Below, piece by piece: positions 54,748-64,000 of a DNA stretch of 64,000 nt. The stretch lies in assembly GCA_018857735.1 (NCBI GenBank), contig JABMCL010001309.1, forward strand, positions 300,001-364,000, given 5' to 3'. The DNA comes from Alviniconcha marisindica. Lineage: Eukaryota > Mollusca > Gastropoda > Provannidae. Made by a program: the position numbers and the translations under genes. Numbering within the stretch: the stretch's first letter is position 1; every line of letters starts with the position of its first letter. The notes under the pieces are model-generated. The model saw nothing but the letters and a program-made list of their open reading frames with translations, did no database searches and was not told the origin of the DNA.

Positions 54748-55661
54748 GCCAATTATGTACTGTAGCTTCTCTCACTCTGTCTCAGTCTGAAACAGACAGA
54801 AGTGCAAAAAATCAAGCATATTCTATAATTACTTTTCCACTCTACTGTCTAGTGTACAGTAAGTTAGATCAACGGCAGGATGCACATGGATATGGTTGTC
54901 AAAATGAAATAAATTATGAAGACACAGTCCTATGCCAAAGCACATCAGCCACATCGCAACTGTCACTGATTATTGACAATTTGGCATCCTATTCAAACAA
55001 ACATCAGCCACATCGCAACTGTCACTGATTATTGACAATTTGGCATCCTATTCAAACAAACAAACTATATGAGTATTCTTTCCTACTCTGTTAGAATAAG
55101 CAAACCACGTACATTTTGGATGTACATAGCACCTAATCGCTGGCTGTAGTGCTCACCTGTACCCACTAAATTTAAATTCTGTTCGTAACTTAAGTCGCTT
55201 CCAGTTCCACTGCCATGAACCGGACGAAACTGGAACTAGCTATGACAACTCTGTCCAGACAGACTGTATCAGAAAATAACTAATTGGGCGGGATGTAATG
55301 CCAACCCACACAGCAACAGATACTTAAACTAATTGGGCGGGATGTAATGCCAACCCACACAGCAACAGACACTTCACGTCGTTATCACAACCAGACGAAC
55401 ACTATTGCAAATAAAACTCAAGGAGACAAATTTGTCGGATGATACCACCACATCGCGCCTGTTCGGGATGCTGTAAACTTCCGGTATAGCATATTAGATG
55501 AGCAGTAAATGCCTTTTTTTTAAATGTTCAATCAATAGATCTAAATCTGCAAGCATGGTTCAATACAAAATATCATTTTACTTTCAAAAATTATAATAAT
55601 AAAGTGAAACCTTCGACTTTAAAGTCTAACGTGGCGGCGTCTGCTGAACTGCACTTTTACA
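54748..55661. promoter_or_regulatory. Shared promoter / 5'UTR interval of GANP and ST7
   Basis: The two start codons are 914 bp apart and point away from each other. The interval holds the GANP 5'UTR piece (54748-54786), a 59-bp direct duplication (54942-55000 and 55001-55060) and a 49-bp duplication (about 55278 and 55327) containing TAATTGGGCGGGATGTAATG, a GC-box-like motif. Transcription start sites cannot be placed from sequence alone. Confidence 0.6.
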
Positions 55662-55812
55662 ATGGCGGGTTTCCTGTCGAGAACTTTTGATAAAATGAAA
55701 TCTTGGATTGCATGGTCCTGGGCTTACTTATGGGCTGTTTGGATCATTCTTGTAATCTTTGTTGTCTACATACTGCGCGGCCCTCTGAAGCTGAGTGAAA
55801 ACGTCTCATACG
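55662..55812 (+). CDS. ST7: ST7 (suppressor of tumorigenicity 7), first coding exon
   Basis: ATG at 55662 in a good context. Reads MAGFLSRTFDKMKSWIAWSW, then AYLWAVWIILVIFVVYILRG and PLKLSENVSY, ending at donor G|GTATGTGT. The hydrophobic stretch is one membrane span. Human ST7 has the same pattern just after its start (L-K-S-x-I-x-W-S-W-x-Y-L-W-x-V-W...V-Y-I-L-R-x-P-L-K), which is the basis for the call. ST7 is a multi-pass membrane protein with LDL-receptor-like features; its biochemical role is not settled. The remaining exons lie right of the window. Confidence 0.88.
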
Positions 55813-55993
55813 GTATGTGTGCACTTTCTGCAGCTGGACAAACTTGTGCCTTTGTCAACTTCACTGGTAGTCAATATGTAGCAGACGGCACAAACTTGCT
55901 TGTAAACGCTTGTTTACTAACAGATGGGTTTTTGTTGGGTACAGCTTGTTGCAGGGGATTGTGTTTAGGAAGTCGCCGTGTGCCTGCTATTTC

Positions 55994-56024
<31 letters not shown>

Positions 56025-56486
56025 GTGTGCGTGTGTGTGGAGGGAGAGGGGTTGGTGGTGCATCGCAAGAGCACTTGCGCTCGAAAGCCGAATTAAGCAC
56101 GATCGAGCATGGTCACCACATGGCTAGGCTTTAAGCCCACCCCCAATATGTTTTTCAGAGTCTAATCCTGTGCAGACTATGCAAAGGTTCTTTGGGTGAG
56201 ACTAAGTAATATTATTCAACCAGTGACCCCTGTGACTGTGTAGTGTGTAGTGTGTGTAATTAGAACTTTAATATTACGCATGAAAAAAGTGATCATACAC
56301 ACATTAATAAAGATCTTGTAATCCTTGTCACTTGTTAGAGTCTGGTGGATTAAGAAAAAAAATTAAATACCAAAAGTACCCAGCATGCATTAAAACTAAT
56401 AAAAGTGTCTGTCTTCAAATTGTTTAATTTAGACAAAATTGTGTGCACACAACTGTAAGGTCTGTAAGTGTGTGTGCATTTGCTCC

Positions 56487-56488
<2 letters not shown>

Positions 56489-56554
<66 letters not shown>
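56489..56554 (+). repeat. (GT)n microsatellite
   Basis: About 33 GT dinucleotides. Confidence 0.97.
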
Positions 56555-56556
<2 letters not shown>

Positions 56557-59500
56557 AGGTGCAAGCACCCATGTGTTTTTCTGACATTATATTGTTTGAC
56601 CATGATTATGTCCCTTTAAAAACATTGGTAACTGGAGATTAGATGAATAGACTTTCACTAAAGTTGCCAGTTGCCAAGTTTGAAATTAATGATATTAATG
56701 AAACTTGGAGACAAAGCTATTCAGAAGATATTTTGTAGTATACATGTCTGGAGTAAGAGTGAAGCACAAACTTCATCAGATTTGTTTTGATTTAAATTCT
56801 AAAACTGGTTTGTAAGATCTGTCTGTGATTGTGAACCTAGCCATGTGTTGTGTGCCAGCTTCATTGTTTGGTGTGTATATAATTGTAAGTTAGGTAACCG
56901 TTATTATCTGCCAAAGTTTGTAAGGACTGACTGGGAACCAAGAGATGACATTAAAACTAAAGTATTATAAATGGACTGCAGTTTCTGATGTAAACTGTAA
57001 TTGTGACCATTATTGTTTGACCAAATTTGTGTGAACTCCCAGTCTGAGACTGAGACTTTTGGTACTGGAGATAAGGCACAGAATAAATATGTTCATTTCA
57101 TTGTTAGTGTTCTGTTTTTTTGTTTTTTCTCATGAATTTATAAGTTAATAGAGTAATAGTATTAATACTGAGCCAAAGAGGCCATCTGAACCTGAACAAC
57201 TTCACCCGTAGTTTTTAGTTTTAAATCCAGTTACGTGTACATAGTATTTAGTGTACATCAGTCAGAATGGTGAAAGATACCAGCATGTGCAAAACTTATA
57301 TGTTTATTTAAAATTAAAAAAATTAACACTTAAAAAAAAAAACAAGTTCCAAGGTCAGTACTGAGTAACCCCTAGAAATTTTGATGTTTGTGTTCCAGGT
57401 ATGACTTTGTAGGTTTGAGTCTTTTTGACTTGAGATCATAGACATAGAAGGGGTTCACATAAGAACTGTTTTGAAATGTGCATAATTTGCAATTGCTTAT
57501 GAAATGACAGAGTTTGATTTATGATTATCCTGAGGTGACCCTGTTGGACTGACAGGATGTTATATTTAACTTACCTTCCCTCACTTCTTGTTACATGTAT
57601 GCCTTCTGTGCACCTGTGTGTTGTGTGTGTGGTGTACAGGGAATAAACCATTAATTGTTATGACTATATTTATCTAATTACTATTTTTGAGGTTTTAATG
57701 TATACTTGTTGATCTTGTAAAGCACATTGTGTTCACCCATGTCAGATACACTGCTATAGAATTAGAAATGACTGCTGTTATTATTGTTATTATAATGATA
57801 AAGGGGATGTGTACAGTACTGTCTTTCAGTTTCACACAAGGTGGAAGCCCACATCTCTTCATAATAACACAAACAACACACACAAACTGTGAAACACAAG
57901 CAGGCATGGACATGCGCAAAAACACACACGCAGACAAAATCAATTTTACGAACCAACTAGAAACTTAGAAGTGGTGACATCTTCATGTATTTTATTTTTC
58001 ATAAAAAAATTATTATAAAATTTCTATAAATTGAAAGAGAAAGCAAATCTGAATACCTTTGTAAATTGTATGAAACTATCAAAGTTCGTTTCTGAGCTTA
58101 TCTCAGCATTTGTCACTGTACTTTGAGCCATATGTTCTTACTCGTACTGTGAGAGTGACATAATTGACTTTGGTTTTTCAAGTTGACAAGATGTGTCATG
58201 TTCTGAGCAGTACAAGATTGTGAATCATCACTCCCTTTAGCATTGTAGAATGTGGGTGTCAGTGGACTTCCATGTCACATGCCATTTTAAGACTTTAAAG
58301 GAAGCAGCCTGTTGAAAACCCATTTTGTCCAGCATGCAGAGAATATCAAACTAAAGATATAAATTATCCAAAATTTTGTTTGAAAATGCCCTGTATTCAA
58401 TTTTCAAACTGAGTTTTGTGAGCGGCAGTTTGTGCTAGCTGCGCTGGATAAACGCATTGACAGGAACAGGTATGGCTATCCCGTGTCATACTGCAGCCTC
58501 TTTGAAGTTTGACTTGATAGGTGTCTGCTCTCGTAATAATAATAATAAGAATAAGAAATATTGATCAAGTGCAGACCTCTAACATAAAAATAGAGCTCAA
58601 ACTTGAGTGTTCAAATTCATGGACAACAAGATTGAATGCATAACACAAAAACAGAGCTCAAGTTTAAGTTCATGAACAACAAGATCAAATCTATGCAGAG
58701 TTATTGTCATTTTGGTATTGTAGCACATCCTCAGTTGAGGTTAATGACTTTGTATTCAAGCAAGATTTGATTCCATGACCTAATTCAAAAATTGATAGTG
58801 ATCGTATAAAAAAATATAAAAAAACACATGTCTCCAAACTAAATGAATATAGTAGTACTACTACTAGTAGAACCTTTAAGTAACACTAACACTAACAGAT
58901 ACCTTTTCTTGGACACCTTTTGCTTACCAGTCTTTTAAACCCGAGATTTGTTGATTTCTGTCCATTTGGGAGACCATGACAGAATTTTGTTTTGGTGATC
59001 AGAAAAAAAGTGAGAATGAAGAAACTGAAGATCATCTTTTTTTCTTCTTCTTCAGGAAATTGTTTGAGTTCAAACCTAATGTGATTATCATACAGGAACG
59101 TAGAATGATATTACATGTGGCAATGTAAAAAGACATCAGATATTTATATGGTTCGAAATTATATCTATAGGAATCAACTTAATAAGAGGGGGAGGTTGGG
59201 TGGGGGTGGGGGTGGGTGGGCGTAGAGCAACTTAATAAGGGTTGATGTGGGGGGTGGGGGTGGGGGGGGGGAGCAACTTGATGGGCAGGTGGGGGTGAAG
59301 TCTTCTCTCAACCTTACAAGCTTATGACAGGCTTGACTGTTTGACTATTTGACTTACAGTTACTTGAAGAAATGTGAGTCTTTGTAACCTGTAACAAGTG
59401 AGCGAGACCTCATCACTGTTTCATACTAATTTCAAATTCAGTGACCAACTGTCAAGTGTCATTGTATCGGATCTAAATTCTAATCAAAAGCGCCCGGAAA

Positions 59501-59674
59501 GATAAGGTAAGGGGGACAACTACTGATGCCCTACGTTTTTCATACACACACACACACATATATATATGGTTACCTCCCATGATGGTTTTTGCTTGCGCCA
59601 TTAGGAAACTTTGACGTTGTTGGCAAGCACAGCTATACCATTGTACTAAACTTTTAGTTGGTGGCGGATAATTT

Positions 59675-59770
59675 CAGAGCTCAGGAGCTGTGTGAAAGTC
59701 ATGGTGACTGTCCTGGGCTACCCATCCCTAATAGTCTGTATGATCACAGAAATATAAGCAGCAATGGACT
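59675..59770 (+). mobile_element. SINE family C fragment (copy 3)
   Basis: GAGCTCAGGAGCTGTGTGAA, AGTCATGGTGACTGTCCTGG and CATCCCTAATAGTCTGTATG resemble the copies at 14528 and 18178; more diverged and lacking a clean tail. Confidence 0.6.
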
Positions 59771-59816
59771 AAAACTGTAAAAGGATAAATTTGCTCTTGT
59801 GTTGTAATACAAGTTT

Positions 59817-60138
59817 GTGAGCCGGTCTGGCCTAGCAGTAAGGAATTAGGCTAGTAAGCGGAAGGACCTCAGTTCGATTCCACTTCGACTCTCCTTTCTC
59901 TTCAAAAAGGTTGTGGTTTGTGGACACTGTCTTGTGACTTTGTCCATCACTTCCTACTGAAACATTAAAATGGTTGTCATCGCTGCCCATCTTAATGCCG
60001 GAATCGTTCTGGTGGTGACAGTGTAGTGATAGGTATATGATCTCCCTCTTCCCCCACCTCCGTACCCCCTTCCCCCACTTCTCCACGTCCCTAATAAGCC
60101 TTATGGTTTCTGTGGCAGTTAAGCACCATGTTTACTTA
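59817..60138 (+). mobile_element. SINE family B, copy 2 (tRNA-headed)
   Basis: Head GTGAGCCGGTCTGGCCTAGC, B box AGTTCGATTCC, then the same body and tail as the 50647 copy (TAATAAGCCTTATGGTTTCT...AAGCACCATGTTTACTT). Flanks AATACAAGTT and AATGCAAGTC suggest an aged target duplication. Confidence 0.88.
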
Positions 60139-60299
60139 ATGCAAGTCAGGTACCTTTTTACACACATCTTTTCTTTACTAACACCCAATAAACCATAGTG
60201 GTTATTACTCATATGATTGCAAAACACAGTTAATTGACTTACTGGAGAAAAAAGAACAACAACGAAAACAACATCTGACTCTCTGTTCATAAGAGGCAG

Positions 60300-60600
60300 A
60301 ATGAGGCCCAGGGTGCCTGTGCAGAATCAATACACAAGGGGAGTTAATTAGCAGGCAAAAGTCAGCATACAACAACAAAGACCTGAGTCGCCTATGGTAA
60401 CTCTCACCTGGCATGCAAGTAAATGCAAGGTACATAACCTCCACCGAATACAAGGTACATAAACTGCACCAGCGGTACATCTTCTGATGAAGTTTACGTG
60501 CCTTATGTTTACTTCCATACCAGGTGAGAGTTATCCCAGGCAACTCAGATCTTTGTTCTTGTGTTTCTGTGATGTCGTTTGACTGCTGATTGTGCAGGGG
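60300..60600. mobile_element. Family D inverted pair
   Basis: Left arm (about 60338-60450, reverse) GAGTTAATTAGC...GACCTGAGTCGCC...AACTCTCACCTGGC; right arm (about 60475-60590, forward) GGTACATCTTCTGATGAAGT...ACCAGGTGAGAGTTATCC. The arms are complementary and could fold back. Confidence 0.7.
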
Positions 60601-61154
60601 ATTGTGTTTAGGAAGTCGCCCTGTGCCTGCTGTTTCTCTGTGTGTGTGTGTGTGTGTGTGTGTTGGTTTTGTCACTGTTTGAACCTTCTCAAGTTACTCT
60701 CCTCTGTGTGGTGATCTGTGCGACTTTGGCTACGTTACACTTGAGGCATGCTCACAAGCATAGGTAGACAGTCGGGTTGCGCCACTACCACCACTAGCAC
60801 TACCACCCATGTACTAATCCTCTCAACTGTTCAGATATTTTCATTGGAAAGAAATATTACTCTATGAGAAATAGCAAACTGAACAGGGAAATGGGCACAT
60901 AATTATTATGTGAGTTTTGTTTTGTTGTTGTTGTTGATGTGAATTTATCCAAACACACAAACGGTTGCAAAGAATGCTCATTTTAATGTGACAGTACAAA
61001 ATTTGTGTGAATTTTCAGGGTAAGCCCATTTTTCAAAGTGATAAAATGACAGTTAAATGATGAAGAATGTAAGTAATGAAACACACAGGATCCATTTTTC
61101 AAAGCAACAAAAGGATGATAAATGAAAATAGGATACTGAAATTAATATGATCTG

Positions 61155-62790
61155 CTGAAACTCACAAGGGCTTGAGATTGTTCGAGTGGCACAGACACAG
61201 GAGTGTCGCCTTTTCAAGTGCCTACATAGTGGCACAGGCACACAAGTGGCACCTTTTAAAGTGTTTACATAGTGACACAGGCGCCGGAGTGTTGCCTTTT
61301 CAAGCGTCTGTATAGCGGCACAGGAGCACAAGTATCGCCTTTTCAAGTGTGTATAGTGGCACACGTGCACGAGTGTCGCCTCCCGTCCCAGAGAAGCCTT
61401 ATGGTTTCTGTGGACGTAAGGCACCATGAAAGAAGGAGAGTGTCACCTTTCAAGTGTCTGTATTGTGGCGCAGGCGCATGAGTGGCGCCTTTATTAAGTG
61501 TCTGTATTGTGGCACAGGCGCACGAGTGTCGCCTCCTGTCCCAGAGAAGCCTTATGGTTTCTGTGGATGTAAGGCATGAAAGAAGGAGAGTGTCACCTTT
61601 CAAGTGTCTGTATTGTGGCGCAGGCGCACGAGTGGCGCCTTTATTAAGTGTCTGTAGTGTGGCACAGGCGCACGAGTGTCGCCTCCTGTCCCAGAGAAGC
61701 CTTATGGTTTCTGTGGACGTAAGGCACCATGAAAGAAGGAGAGTGTCACCTTTCAAGTGTCTATATTGTGGCGCAGGCGCACGAGTGGCGCCCTTTCAAG
61801 TGTCTGTATTGTGGCACAGGCGCATGCGTGTCATCTCCCGTCCCTAATAAGCCTTATGGTTTCTGTGGATGTAAAGCATCACGAAAGAAGAAGACTGTCA
61901 CCTTTCAAGTGTCTATAGTGTGGCACAGGCACACGAATATTGCCTCCCGTCCCTAATAAGCCTTCTGGTTTCTGTGGCCGTAAAGCATCACGAAAGAAGA
62001 AGAAGAGTGTCGCCTTTCAAGTGTCTGTATTGTGGCACAGGCGCACGAGTGTCGCCTTTTCAAGTGTCTGTATTGTGGCACAGGCGCACGAGTGTCGCCT
62101 TTTCAAGTGTCTGTACTGTGGCACAGGCGCACGAATGTCGCCTTTTCAAGTGTCTGTATTGTGGCACAGGCACACGAGTGTCACCTTTCAAGTGTCTGTA
62201 CTGTGGCACAGGCGCACGAGTGTCGCCTTTCAAGTGTCTGTGCTGTGGCACAGGCGCACGAATATCGCCTTTCAAGTGTCTGTATTGTGGCACAGGCACA
62301 CGAGTGTCACCTTTCAAGTGTCTGTACTGTGGCACAGGCGCACGAGTGTCGCCTTTCAAGTGTCTGTACTGTGGCACAGGCGCACGAATGTCGCCTTTCA
62401 AGTGTCTGTATTGTGGCACAGGCCACGAATGTCACCTTTCAAGTGTCTGTACTGTGGCACAGGCGCACGAGTGTCGCCTTTCAAGTGTCTGATTGTGGCA
62501 CAGGCGACGAGTGTCGCCTTTTCAAGTGTCTGTACTGTGGCACAGGCGCACGAGTGTCGCCTTTCAAGTGTCTGTGCTGTGGCACAGGCGCACGAATATC
62601 GCCTTTCAAGTGTCTGTATTGTGGCACAGGCACACGAGTGTCACCTTTTCAAGTGTCTGTACTGTGGCACAGGCGCACGAGTGTCGCCTTTCAAGTGTCT
62701 GTGCTGTGGCACAGGCGCACGAATGTCGCCTTTCAAGTGTCTGTATTGTGGCACAGGCGCACGAGTGTCGCCTTTGAACTGTCTGCATCA
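61155..62790 (+). repeat. Minisatellite, unit 41-42 bp, with interspersed SINE-tail pieces
   Basis: TTTCAAGTGTCTGTATTGTG, GCACAGGCGCACGAGTGTCG, CC. About 35 copies. From 61380 to 61990, units alternate with CCTTATGGTTTCTGTGGACG-type SINE tails, then become a pure array. Because the unit is a multiple of three, long open frames run through it (for example 61940-63073). Confidence 0.95.
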
Positions 62791-62919
62791 TAGCATCAAT
62801 GCGAGGCGACGTAGTAGACCAGACAGGGAGACGGAGTGTAACCGTGTTGTATATATGTCGTGTCCTGTGGCCAGTTGGCCCAGAGTGCAGCCAAGCCAGC
62901 CTCCTGCTGCTGCTGCTGC

Positions 62920-62973
62920 TGCTGCCCCCGTGTTGTGGCTTGGCCTCGCTCGCCCCGCGCGCCCCTTCCCCAC

Positions 62974-63009
<36 letters not shown>

Positions 63010-63211
63010 CCCTCTCTTCTCTCGGGCCACGTCTATTTTCAGCTGGCCGAGTATCGATTTTTGTGTTCACTGATGAATACCAACTCTGTGTCCTTTCATG
63101 ACAGCGGCAGCGCCCGACGCTCTTTCTCTCTCTCTCTCGCTCTCTCTTTCTCCTGCCCCCCCCCCCCCCCCCCCCACCCCACCCACTATACTGGAGTGAT
63201 GTCGTCTCTCT

Positions 63212-63262
<51 letters not shown>

Positions 63263-63760
63263 TCTCCTCCCCTCCGTAGTTGCAATAGTTCACTCGCTCC
63301 GTATGTGATGTGGTGTAGTGTGTTGGGCTGTGAGGTGTCCCCCCCTCCCTCTCTCTCTCTCTCTCTCCCCCCCCCCCCCCCCCCCCCCCCACTCCTCCTC
63401 CTGGTTGCCTCCACTGTTTCACTGATGCCGATGCTGCTGCTGTTGCTGTTGCCGCGTCGGCCTTGCTTGCCTGCCCGTGACAATCGGAGTTCGGGCGACA
63501 GTGGCGAGGAGGCAGGACTAGCTGTCTTGTCTGGAGCTAGGTGGCCACATGCTATCGTCGTCGTCTTCCGCCGTCCCTGAAAGTCGGCGCTAGCTGTTTG
63601 GCGGGTCACCGCAGTCTCCTCCTCCTCTCTCCCTCTCTCTCTCTCTCTCTCTAGCCTTGCGCTGAACTTCTCAGGAAGCGAAGGAACTAGCCTGTACTCC
63701 CCCCCAACCCCCCAACCCCACCTCCAGCCCTCCCTCTCCACCTCCCCCCCGGGTACTGCT
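62920..63760. other. Pyrimidine-rich, CpG-containing segment
   Basis: (CT)n and poly-C runs (62977-63010, 63128-63175, 63207-63258, 63349-63390) surround patches with many CpG (CCCCGCGCGCCCC at 62956; TATCGTCGTCGTCTTCCGCC at 63553). This could be an alternative promoter or 5'UTR exon, but no start codon with a conserved product was found. Confidence 0.4.
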
Positions 63761-63960
63761 CAAGACGCAAGGAGGGCCCGCGTGCATACTGACCGCACTG
63801 TCGCGGTACGTGTACGGCTATTTCGAGAGCTGGTGTCATTCTCCAGTTCAAGACAAGACCCCTTGTGTGTGTGTGTGTGTCCGTGTGTCCGTGTGTGTCC
63901 AGTTTACGATACTGAAGGAGCCTACTAAAAAAAAAAAAAAAAAACTTGGCAGACTGGCCG

Positions 63961-63968
63961 TGACGTCA
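63961..63968. promoter_or_regulatory. CRE-like palindrome TGACGTCA
   Basis: Perfect TGACGTCA next to an A18 tract at the window's right edge. It may be a CREB/ATF site or chance. Confidence 0.35.
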
Positions 63969-64000
63969 TTCAATTAGTGACGGAATTCATTGACACACTG

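Larger units (their letters stand above)
55813..64000 (+). other. ST7 intron 1 (continues beyond the window)
   Basis: No further ST7 coding exon is recognised. Contents: a diverged retroposon (about 55960-56210, ending like family E), (GT)n at 56489-56554, about 3 kb of unique AT-rich sequence (56600-59600), SINE B, a family D pair, a 42-bp minisatellite and a pyrimidine-rich end. Confidence 0.6.

Noticed and set aside
61940..63073. 377-residue Cys-rich protein candidate
   Set aside because: The frame is open because the 42-bp unit is a multiple of three; no upstream promoter, no non-repeat domain, and all three frames are similarly open.
62956..63580. Coding exon in the CpG-rich right end
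   Set aside because: The only open frames are Leu/Ser/Pro-rich translations of CT repeats; nothing resembles ST7 exon 2.

Overview
This window is animal (metazoan) nuclear DNA. The genes are split by many introns, and there is abundant (GT)n/(AG)n microsatellite, dispersed non-LTR retrotransposon debris and several tRNA-headed SINE families. The repeat style and protein sequences suggest a lophotrochozoan, most likely a mollusc; this is inference, since no species-diagnostic sequence was available. There is no CRISPR, operon or prokaryotic feature.

Three protein-coding genes can be supported. (1) The 3' end of a betaine-homocysteine S-methyltransferase-like gene on the + strand (exons at 968-1110, 1372-1453 and 2138-2412, AATAAA at 2433). 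(2) A complete or nearly complete GANP/MCM3AP (SAC3-domain mRNA export factor) gene on the - strand. It has 28 coding exons between 54747 and 13702. I traced each exon through GT/AG boundaries, and all reading-frame phases agree except in one damaged exon (about 22.7 kb). The protein is about 2.7 k residues, with a very long FG-nucleoporin-like N-terminus. (3) The first coding exon of ST7 (suppressor of tumorigenicity 7) on the + strand at 55662. It lies head to head with GANP across a short, probably bidirectional promoter, and its first intron fills the rest of the window.

Layout: 1-2.4 kb BHMT 3' end; 2.4-13.4 kb intergenic, filled with broken LINEs, a MITE and microsatellites; 13.4-54.8 kb GANP; 54.8-55.7 kb shared promoter; 55.7-64 kb ST7 intron 1, with SINEs, a 42-bp minisatellite and a pyrimidine/CpG-rich right end.

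The most striking pattern is in the introns. At least eight minisatellites in GANP, and one in BHMT, have a repeat unit that contains a splice junction of the neighbouring exon: the acceptor or donor, usually plus a piece of coding sequence. The arrays look as if they grew out of exon-intron boundaries, leaving dozens of decoy splice sites beside each real one. A second find is a MITE family with perfect 8-bp target-site duplications, seen in two independent copies. Nested SINE insertions with clear target-site duplications are also present. Several stretches (about 21.2-21.4, 22.6-23.4, 27.6-28.3, 31.5-31.8 and 34.5-34.9 kb) look like degraded versions of their neighbours and may be consensus errors in the assembly.
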